NCBI GenBank assembly: GCA_964057225.1
Contig: OZ059895.1
Location: 4,898,001-4,962,000 of the forward strand
Length of the DNA stretch: 64,000 nt
Direction of reading: 5' to 3'
DNA from: Auanema rhodensis
Lineage: Eukaryota > Nematoda > Chromadorea > Rhabditida > Rhabditidae
Made by a program: the position numbers and the translations under genes. Under the pieces are notes generated by a model that was not told where the DNA came from, ran no database searches, and saw only the letters and a list, made by a program, of their open reading frames with translations. Positions 17,531 to 27,900 of the stretch are shown here, one piece after another; position 1 is the stretch's first letter, and the number at the start of each line of letters is the position of its first letter.

Positions 17531-20500
17531 TTATTCACAATAACCATAGGGTAAAGTACTAAAATCGTCTAGATAACAAAGTTTATCCATTACGACCTTG
17601 GTACTCTTTGTCATGTCCATCGTGGATATGGCACCAAGCTGCCTCTTTAATAACGTTGTTTTGGTTTTTAAAACCAATTTTTCTCCATCCATCACGAGTC
17701 CTCGAACCAATCGCTCCATACTTTGATAGTTTACCACGGTGGCTGCCGTGTGGTCCAGCGTCTGTAATTTTAAAAAGTTTCTCAATAATATATTTTTATA
17801 CTTACCACTCCCTTTGCCTTGGTGATATACTTGACCTGACCAGCTGCATTTACTAGCTCATAACTATAAACTTTTGCAGCTGGTGAAACAAATTTGGTCA
17901 TTGACCAACCATCGGGTATTTCTGAGGTTAGTTTACCTAACCATTCACCCTTCATATCCTCAATTGGATCAGGCTGATCGAGGCATTTTAAATAAATTAG
18001 AGAATCGGTGTCTAAATGATGTACGTTTAAATTGTATACAAAGTATAAAATTACCTGTATACACCAAGTTCTTTCCAATTTTTTCCATTGCCTTATACAA
18101 TAGTAGCCTTGCATGAGCGGTTGTATAAGCCGCTATGGCTACATTTGTAAACGGCGCTGGTGCCAGGTGTGAGTCTTCTGGCACTGTTGTACAGTACGCC
18201 ACATCGTCCACAATTTTGAAGCCCGTGAGTTCCCTTGCAGGATCAGTTATGATCCTACCAATTTCAGGATCCTCAACACCAATAATCTTGGTTTGGGCTT
18301 TATCCGGTCTTTGACCCATTTTACCCCATACACTATAAACAAATTTGTAAATTTTTATTTTTAAAAGTTTACATACCTATTCAGCTGTAGTTTGGCAATG
18401 CTACGCATGGCCGCATTCTTTTCAATTTTGTTGCTCTCCAGAGCAACACCAGTGTTCTCCTCGTGCTCTTGGAGATATTTTAGCTGTAAAATTCTATTTA
18501 ATGCCATACTTTTCATGACACATACCTTTTCAGCCTCTGTCATATTTGGCTTAGGCCAGCCCGATGCCTCTTGCTTAATTTTTATGTACTTTTGTACAAA
18601 ATCCTTGAATAGGCCGCCTTGCTGCCATTCATCCCAGTGCCAAACCTCATAAACATGAAGCACTTTGTAGCCACGCTGTATGGCACATTCGAGCTCTACA
18701 TGCGTTACAGTCAGATGCAGCTTTCGAGCGTCTTCATCATCTTGGTGCGGGCATGTTACATTTTTGCCTCTGTTTGCACATGTGCGGCAGTTTGTAAAAA
18801 TTAATTTACCGCCTATGCGTGTTCCTAATACAGGATACAACAAATTTGTGGGTGCAAGCACGTCACATTTCACAAGGCCCTTGTATGGGCAGCATGCCTC
18901 AAAACTCTCAAAGCCCTCAGTAATCACTTTAGGATTACCCACAGGGTAATAGGCATCAAATGCCGTTACATATGGATAAAGTGAACAAAAGTCCACATAC
19001 TCTAGTGAGTATCTATCCGAAGCTTGGGCCAGAAGCTTATATGTTTGAGTTCGGCCGCCGGTGAAGGCATCTCGAGGTGCCAATCGAGTTACAACCTCAG
19101 TGTCCTTCATAAAATTTGCCATTTGCTCATTTGATGACATTTGAGCAGTAATTTCGTGTTCCCACACAGTGGTTACACTAATGCCCTGGCTTTGAATAGC
19201 CTCAAGCCTTTTCATGGTTTTTTCATAAACCTAAATGTTTCAGCTTTAAATGATTAAAAAAGTCACAATTACCTCTTCCATTGTTTCACCATTTCTGCCT
19301 GGTGCAATAGCAGTCTTGTTGGTGCACTGGGGGCAACCATGATAAATACAGCCATTAAACTACAAAATTTTATCATTTTTTACATTTATTACAAATTACT
19401 CACCTCATAGCCGTGATTAGCCACACTGTCATAAGCATCAAGTAGATAGCGTTGGCCATCTACTCGCACAACAAATTCACCACCATTAAGCTTATGCATT
19501 AATGGGCGGCCTAATCCGTGTTCTAGCCATTTAATGTATTTTATGGCAATTATACTCTGCTTCTGGCCGGCATAATAACCAGTCTCAGGCAGAATACCCA
19601 CTTGGTTCTCTTTAATGTGGTTCATTTTCAACTGTAATATACTAGTTTTGAAAATGCTTGTATTTTAAAAAACTTGCCTGGAATAAAGAGAAACTGGCAA
19701 ATGTCATACATTGTATGACAGGATTCCAGCCAGTGGTGGCGGTTGCCAACTTCATGTACACTTTCATACAGTTGGTTAAAATACGGACATCTGTCCTACA
19801 ATATTCCAGAAGCTCCTCATCAAAATCAAACACACTTTGATTACGCTCCTCATACCAAATATTGAATGAAGCTAGGTCTTCTGCTTTCATTCTAGCAGTA
19901 CAATAGTAATGCTTTGGTGGCAAGGATGGTAGCACTTTGCCATAATTTATTGGGTGGTTAAAGAGGTATGGGAATTGTCCTTTACTCATATCAGGTACAC
20001 CAAATGCCTTGGGTAACGCTGATAAGGGTAAAGGCACTAGTAAATAACTATCTTTAAAACATAAATGGTTAATGTTTTGACCTCTTAATGGCTTGACAAC
20101 CATGCTAATAATCTTGGTCCCATTTAAAATGGGGTCAGGATATATTCCACGGTTTATCAGCCTAGACACCAAGAAATGTATGTCAAAGCGCGACCCGTTG
20201 TGCGCAATCAAAATTGCATTATCATTCTCAGAAAAGTTGAGTAACCAATCAAGGAAACGATCTGTTACAGACCATTCACTATCACCTTGTTGGTACCCAA
20301 AATGGCCCTCCTTGGTTGTGCATTTCTCACAGGAATTGGCATCTATACAACTTTCACAAAATTTGTTATACACAACCATATTGGGCCATTGTTCATCTGC
20401 ATATTCATGAACATTTGTGCCGTTTTTTAACACAACTGTTTCAAAGTCATAAAATATAATCTTAAACAAGTAAGCATTACACTTGTAAAGATGTTAAATA

Positions 20501-23301
20501 CAAACCTTGAACTTTTCTTGCTTCTTTTTTAGCTGAGCCTTCTTCTTGTCGTTAGGTGGAACCCAACAACAAGAGTGCTCTTCAGGCCTTGTCTGACCGC
20601 ACTTTTTGCAGAATTTTTCATTGCAATTGTGCGGTCTATCAGCACGGACCATGTGATAGTGATCACACGCCACACATGTCTGAATTTAAGCTTGTTATGT
20701 ACAACTTTAAATTTTCACAAAATACCTTGAATTTTCGGCAGGCTTTTCGCAAATGCCTATCGAAGCATTGTTGAGTTTTAAACAAAACTCTACAACTATC
20801 ACACCTCACGCTACTCTCAACCACATTCCCCATCGCATTACAATTATAGGTGTGGCATTTTTTACATTTGGCTTTACATCTATGCAACACTGTATTGTAA
20901 GATAACTTACAGTGTTGACATATAATACCATCAAAAATTTTCGAACGACTACCAGCTGTAATACAATCATAGTGATTATTTCGGTAACCTAGTGTTACCA
21001 ATTTGCTAGCCGCTTCATTAAATATTTTCTGGATAGTGTACATACGCTGTCCAGGCGGTCTAGCATATACTACAAACTTATAGTTTGTATTACAGCTGGC
21101 AATAATGTTTAAATGAATTAAATTATAATTTGGTAAATCTACAGAAATTCCACACCTATTTAATAAATTGATATGGTGTGGCTGATTTGGCAATAAGATG
21201 TAATTGCGACGAAGGTTTTGCAGCCTTCGCTTCTCATCGCCATCTTCAGTGGCCAGCTCGTCAGCTTTCCACATTCCCACAACTGCTGATCTAGCCAGAC
21301 AATGTGAGTCAGTGTTGGCAATGGTTCCAGGTATTTTGAGTTCGGGGTCAAAATAAAACCCGACTCTACCTTCACCAGGCATCAGGCTTGGCTGCGCTGG
21401 CCTTTCATCAAACACATACATCTCAATATTCATTGCCTGGCTGATTACAGCCTCTCGTTTTGATTGCTGCACCTTGCTGATGGCATTCATAATGGCTACG
21501 CCATCGAGATGCTCCCTTCTACGAAAGTCCATAAATATGGAGCCCTTTTCAAAGGAAGGGTGCTCAATTGATAAACAAAATAAGGCTTTTTGCTTATCAG
21601 GCACACCGCTTTCAGCAAGACAACGATCAAGGAATTCGTTGAATAACCGCGGCATGATAACATGCATTGGTTCATCAACATTTTCCAAGTGTGGGAACGT
21701 GAGCGATCGAACGACCACGTTGGTAAAACGACCGGTGCGTTTTATGCGCCGGTGTGACCACTATAATAAACAACATTTATAACAGTTTACATGCTTTTTT
21801 TATTTTTATTTTTAAAAGTTTAAATAAAAATAGTTTTAAGAATATATATGAATTGTTTCATCTTTTGCTTAAAATTATTATGTCTCTTTGTTTGTTATAG
21901 TCGTTATTTTTTTTTTTTTATTTAATTGAAATGTTTTCAAATATATGTTTAGTTTGTTTCAAAACGATTAGAAAAATACAAAATATTTAAATGTTTCAGT
22001 TTTTGAGCATCATTTTTTTTTTTTAATGTTTAAAAATTTAATAAATAAAAATTAAATAATAATAGAATTATAAAATTGTTTAAAATATATATAAATAAAA
22101 GAGATGAAGTGAAATGGTTTAGAAAATACAAAATATTTAAATGTTTCAGTTTTTGAGCATCACAATATTGAAATTTAAATGTTTTTTAGTGATTAAAAAT
22201 TTAATAAACGAAATTATGAAAAAGTGATAGAAATTTAAATTTGTTCAAGATATGTGATTAAATAAAAGAGATGAAGTGAAATGGCTTAGAAAATATAAAT
22301 CAATTTCATGTTTCAGTTTTTGAGCATCACAATATTGAAATTTAAATGTTTTTTTAATGATTAAAAATTTAAAAAATGAAATTATGAAATAGTGGTAGAA
22401 ATATAAAATTGTTTAAAATAGATGGAGTGAAATGGTTTAGAAAAAAAAACAAAATATTTAAATGTTTCTGTTTTTGCGCATCAAAATATTTAAATTTAAG
22501 TGTAATTTAATGATTAAAAATTTTAATAAATAAAAATTATAAAGTAGTGGTAAAAATTTAAAATTGTTTAAAATATGAAATTAAATAAAAGAGATGGAGT
22601 GAAATGATTTGAAAAATACAAAATATTTAAATGTGTCAGTTTTTGAGCATCAAAATATTTAAATTTAAGTGTATTTTAGTGAATAAAAATTTAATAAATG
22701 ATATTATGGCATGGATTTGGGATAAGATTTTATTTTATTTTTCAAAAAGCCACCAAATGTATGATGATTTGTTTAAAAATAGATGGCAGAATTCAAAATT
22801 GCTCAAGATATGTAATCAAATAAAAGATATAGAGTGAAAAGAATTGTAACATGAAAAAAAAAAGGTTAAAAGCTCGTACCTTTATTTGACAAACATCGTT
22901 GAAGGATGAACCGCCTCCTAATTGTTCTCCACTAGTTGATGGCATCTCGGGATACCATTCTCTGGAAAAAAAAAAAAATTTCATGCTTTTTCATTATATG
23001 ATAGCTTACTCATTATCGCTGTCATCCAAGGTGATAACTTCAATAACCCTTGATGACGAGGGACCACTATTGGAAGTGGTTATTGCGGGGTCACACAGCT
23101 CAACACCACCACTCTCGGTAAGTTTTATGCGCTTACTAAAAAAAAACAAAGATGTATATTTTAAAAATATTGTTAAATTACCTGAGTTGATAAATTTCCT
23201 CATAATCGAACCCCAACTCTTCACATACACGCTTATAACTGAAAATAAATATTTTAATTAAAAAAAAAAGATAGGAAAAAACACAACCTGTTAGCAGCCA
23301 T
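17531..23301 (-). CDS. pPolB: protein-primed family B DNA polymerase, 13 exons
   Basis: Exons, in order: 23301-23288, 23238-23182, 23135-23010, 22961-22880, 21760-20726, 20679-20506, 20460-19678, 19631-19404, 19359-19273, 19230-18377, 18332-18055, 18011-17806, 17761-17531. All junction phases agree and the sum is 1,384 codons plus stop. Eleven introns are 42-49 nt; the fourth is 1,119 nt; the one after exon 7 is GC-AG. It replicates the element from its ends using a terminal protein primer. Residues 1-93 are a leader with an acidic IEVITLDDSDNE stretch. Exons 5-6 hold a Cys/His-rich zinc region. Exon 7 has the proofreading exonuclease motifs FYDFET, AHNGSRFD and YCRTD. Motif A is DFCSLYP in exon 10; motif B (NSVWGK) and motif C (YTDTDSL) are each split by an intron; TKAKG follows. 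Apparently intact. The first four small exons and the ATG at 23301 are less certain than exons 5-13. Confidence 0.92.
21960..22830 (+). repeat. tandem repeats within the long polymerase intron
   Basis: About five degenerate copies of a 150-169 bp AT-rich unit, marked by the phrase TTTTTGAGCATC at 22000, 22150, 22317, (variant GCGCATC) 22471 and 22640. Units include TTTAAATGTTTCAG and AGATG(A/G)AGTGAAATG blocks. They explain why this intron is over 1 kb while the other eleven are below 50. Confidence 0.75.
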
Positions 23302-23332
23302 TGTATCTTGTTAGAATAAAATTATGCAAACT

Positions 23333-23372
23333 CTGAGAGGTAGTTATCCATATTTCATTTTACACATTTATA
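23333..23372 (-). promoter_or_regulatory. candidate core promoter of the polymerase gene
   Basis: On the minus strand TATAAA at 23372-23367 is followed about 36 bases later by CTCAG at 23337-23333, a fair initiator, and ATG 23301 comes about 33 bases after that. Confidence 0.35.
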
Positions 23373-23780
23373 TTACACTTCATTGCAAGAACAGTCAGTT
23401 GTTTTATTGTCACGTAACAATGTTGCCAACACTCAACATTGTATCATATTACAGCTGTCAACAGTGGCAGTTGCCAATGCGCTGTTAATAAATACGCATG
23501 TATTGTTGTGGTCAGCGCAACTGTTTCAACAATCTTATCGAATTAATCATCGATATGTGTTCTTTGAGTTAGGGTATTAGAATATTAGTAATATACACAC
23601 TAAAATTTTTTCTATATACTCTTCTTTCCAAGTAATTTGAGAATATTAGAAATCTTGATGCATATGCTATACAGCTATTTGTTATACTTTAATGAACAAG
23701 TGCTTTGCCATTTGGTTCATTGTAGGTCAACGTATCTGTTTCACCAATCTTATCGAATTGATATTCGATATGTGTTCCAT
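23373..23780. other. Polinton non-coding region inside the right TIR
   Basis: No gene seen. It contains two further copies of the CTTATCGAATT...TCGATATGTGTT module that is multiplied in the right terminal repeat (near 23533 and 23748), so the repeat expansion spreads beyond the region paired with the left end. Confidence 0.5.
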
Positions 23781-24923
23781 TAACATTTTTGATACTAAAA
23801 ACTATATACCCATGACCCCTTGGCATAGTAAGTATTCTTTAGCGTTATGGGTACTTGTGCTGTACAGCTATTTATCATATTTTTATGAACAAAACTTTTG
23901 CCATGTGGTACATGTGTGGGGCAGCGCACCTGTTTTAACGATCTTATCGAATTAATCTTCGATATGTGTTCCATTGGAAACAACACAATTGTTTGTGAAT
24001 CCTATCGAATTAACCTTCGATATGTGTTTTATTGAGTTAGTATATTAGAATATACTAATATAAAATTAAAAAAAAAAAGGTTCTTTAAACTATTCTTTCA
24101 TGTAATTTGAAAATATTAGACAACTTGGTACATGTGGTGTACAGCTATTTATCATATTTTTATGAACAAAACGTTTGCCATGTGGTTCTTGTGTGGGTCA
24201 GTGCACCTGTTTTAACGATCTTATCGAATTAACCTTCGATATGTGTTCCATTAACTTTTGTATTTCATATCGTTCTTATCGAATTAACTTTCGATATGTG
24301 TTCCATTAACTTTTGTATTTCATATCGTTCTTATCGAATTAACCTTCGATATGAGTTCCATTGATTAACCCATAAGAGGTACGGTGAACATATTGATTAC
24401 CTTTTAAATTTATTTAAATAAATAAAAAAAACAATATATATGAGAAATAATTTATTCAGTTTTAAAAATACATTTAAAAAGAAATAATTTATTCAGTTTT
24501 AAAAATACATTTAAAAAGAAATAATTTTAAAAATATATTTAAAAAGAAACAATTAAATAATAATATTTACAAATACAATTTAAAATATATATAAATATTA
24601 AAAATACATTTTAAAGAAATAAGTTTAAAAATATTTACAAATACAATTAACAAATATATAAATAATAAAAGTTCATTTAAAATAATACATTAAAAAATAA
24701 TTATAAAAATGATTTTAAAAAAAAAAATCATGCATTTTGATCCATGCGCAGGCTCGAGAGCCTGCCTCGGGAGAAAAAGTATATTTTTGACAGCTGACGC
24801 CGAAAATATGATTTTGACAGCTGACGCCCCCAAAAGTATGTTTTTAGCAGCTGACGCCCTCAAAAGTATGTTTTTAGCAACTGTTTGGGGGCGTGGTTAG
24901 TAAATTCGGCATGGCTCTCTACT
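23781..24923 (-). repeat. right terminal inverted repeat of the Polinton
   Basis: About 1.1 kb, reverse complement of the left end. It is longer than the left repeat because a module with TTATCGAATTAACCTTCGAT, a GTTCCATT stretch and a GGCAAA/GTACATGTG stretch is duplicated several times between 23940 and 24360. It lacks some AT-rich units present on the left. Confidence 0.85.
23940..24360 (+). repeat. multiplied near-palindromic module in right TIR
   Basis: Copies of CTTATCGAATTAA(C/T)(C/T)TTCGATATG at about 23941, 24002, 24221, 24277 and 24329; two are in a 56 bp direct repeat. The core ATCGAATT...TTCGAT is a short dyad. Left end has two copies. Confidence 0.7.
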
Positions 24924-27900
24924 CTCGGTGCATTTTCAAGCTAGCGCAAATCTGATAACACAGATCGACGCAGCTTAAAAATCCGCATCGAATGCACTAT
25001 ACTTCATTGAGAAACGCTTAATACAAAAATTAGTTATGATCGTTTGAAAAATGATGCATTAGTGTATGTTGAGTTTCCATGTACACTCAACATTGCTTCC
25101 AAAAACATTTTGACAAAAATTTTTTCGAAAAATTTCAAAATAATTTAGCAAAAAGTAGATGTTTTTAGATTCCTTTTTTCAAGGCAAAGACGATGGACAA
25201 TGTTATTCAACGAAAAAATTAATTCTTCAGGGTGAAAATCGAGGTTATAAGTGTGAACTTATATCAGTTGATATCTCGGTGCATTTTTAAGCTAGCGCAA
25301 ATCTGATAACACAGATCGACGCAGCTTAAAAATCCGCATCGAATGCACTATACTACATTGAGAAACGCTCAATACAAAAATTAGTTATGATCGTTTGAAA
25401 AATGATGCATTAGTGTATGTTGAGTTTCCATGTACACTCAACATTGCTTCCAAAAACATTTTGACAAAAATTTTTTCGAAAAATTTCAAAATAATTTAGC
25501 AAAAAGTAGATGTTTTTAGATTCCTTTTCTCAAGGCAAAGACGATGGACAATGTTATTCAACGAAAAAATTAATTCTTCAGGGTGAAAATCGAGGATATA
25601 AGTGTGAACTTATATCAGTTGATATCTCGGTGCATTTTCAAGCTAGCGCAAATCTGATAACACAGATCGACTCAGCTTAAAAATCCGCATTTAATGCACT
25701 ATACTACATTGAAAAACGCTTAATACAAAAATTAGTTATGATCGTTCGAAAAATGATGCATTAGTGTATGTTGAGTTTCCATGTACACTCAACATTGCTT
25801 CCAAAAACATTTTGACAAAAATTTTTTCGAAAAATTTCAAAATAATTTAGCAAAAAGTAGATGTTTTTAGATTCTTTTTTTCAAGGCAAAGACGATGGAC
25901 AATGTTATTCAACGAAAAAATTAATTCTTCAGGGTGAAAATCGAGGATATAAGTGTGAACTTATATCAGTTGATATCTCGGTGCATTTTTAAGCTAGCGC
26001 AAATCTGATAACACAGATCGACGCAGCTTAAAAATCCGCATCGAATGCACTATACTACATTGAAAAACGCTTAATATAAAAATTAGTTATGATCGTTTGA
26101 AAAATGATGCATTAGTGTATGTTGAGTTTCCATGTACACTCAACATTGCTTCCAAAAACATTTTGACAAAAATTTTTTCGAAAAATTTCAAAATAATTTA
26201 GCAAAAAGTAGATGTTTTTAGATTCTTTTTTTCAAGGCAAAGACGATGGACAATGTTATTCAACGAAAAAATTAATTCTTCAGGGTGAAAATCGAGGATA
26301 TAAGTGTGAACATATATCAGTTGATATCTCGGTGCATTTTCAAGCTAGCGCAAATCTGATAACACAGATCGACGCAGCTTAAAAATCCGCATCGAATGCA
26401 CTATACTTCATTGAGAAACGCTTAATACAAAAATTAGTTATGATCGTTTGAAAAATGATGCATTAGTGTATGTTGAGTTTCCATGTACACTCAACATTGC
26501 TTCCAAAAACATTTTGACAAAAATTTTTTCGAAAAATTTCAAAATAATTTAGCAAAAAGTAGATGTTTTTAGATTCTTTTTTTCAAGGCAAAGACGATGG
26601 ACAATGTTATTCAACGAAAAAATTAATTCTTCAGGGTGAAAATCGAGGATATAAGTGTGAACTTATATCAGTTGATATCTCGGTGCATTTTTAAGCTAGC
26701 GCAAATCTGATAACACAGATCGACGCAGCTTAAAAATCCGCATCGAATGCACTATACTACATTGAGAAACGCTCAATACAAAAATTAGTTATGATCGTTT
26801 GAAAAATGATGCATTAGTGTATGTTGAGTTTCCATGTACACTCAACATTGCTTCCAAAAACATTTTGACAAAAATTTTTTCGAAAAATTTCGGAATAATT
26901 TAGCAAAAAGTAGATGTTTTTAGATTCTTTTTTTCAAGGCAAAGACGATGGACAATGTTTTTCAACGAAAAAATTAATTCTTCAGGGTGAAAATCGAGGA
27001 TATAAGTGTGAACTTATATCAGTTGATATCTCGGTGCATTTTCAAGCTAGCGCAAATCTGATAACACAGATCGACGCAGCTTAAAAATCCGCATCGAATG
27101 CACTATACTTCATTGAGAAACGCTTAATACAAAAATTAGTTATGATCGTTTGAAAAATGATGCATTAGTGTATGTTGAGTTTCCATGTACACTCAACATT
27201 GCTTCCAAAAACATTTTGACAAAAATTTTTTCGAAAAATTTCAAAATAATTTAGCAAAAAGTAGATGTTTTTAGATTCTTTTTTTCAAGGCAAAGACGAT
27301 GGACAATGTTATTCAACGAAAAAATTAATTCTTCAGGGTGAAAATCGAGGATATAAGTGTGAACTTATATCAGTTGATATCTCGGTGCATTTTTAAGCTA
27401 GCGCAAATCTGATAACACAGATCGACGCAGCTTAAAAATCCGCATCGAATGCACTATACTACATTGAGAGACGCTCAATACAAAAATTAGTTATGATCGT
27501 TTGAAAAATGATGCATTAGTGTATGTTGAGTTTCCATGTACACTCAACATTGCTTCCAAAAACATTTTGACAAAAATTTTTTCGAAAAATTTCAGAATAA
27601 TTTAGCAAAAAGTAGATGTTTTTAGATTCTTTTTTTCAAGGCAAAGACGATGGACAATGTTTTTCAACGAAAAAATTAATTCTTCAGGGTGAAAATCGAG
27701 GATATAAGTGTGAACTTATATCAGTTGATATCTCGGTGCATTTTCAAGCTAGCGCAAATCTGATAACACAGATCGACGCAGCTTAAAAATCCGCATCGAA
27801 TGCACTATACTTCATTGAGAAACGCTTAATACAAAAATTAGTTATGATCGTTTGAAAAATGATGCATTAGTGTATGTTGAGTTTCCATGTACACTCAACA

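Larger units (their letters stand above)
7977..24923. mobile_element. complete Polinton (Maverick) DNA transposon, 16,947 bp
   Basis: The element has long terminal inverted repeats beginning AGTAGAGAGCC, flanking CTCGGT duplications, and the diagnostic genes: chromodomain integrase, protein-primed polymerase B, A32-like ATPase, adenovirus-type protease, and minor and major capsid proteins. The distance between satellite monomer starts on each side (7749 and 25053) equals 351 + 16,947 + 6, so the insertion caused no other gain or loss. Core genes lack internal stops, so the element may be young and autonomous. Polintons are widespread self-synthesising transposons thought to be related to, or to alternate with, virus particles; capsid formation here is inferred from family knowledge. 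Confidence 0.97.

Noticed and set aside
22631-22837. 68-codon plus frame in the long polymerase intron
   Set aside because: AT-rich intronic repeat sequence with biased Lys/Phe/Ile composition.
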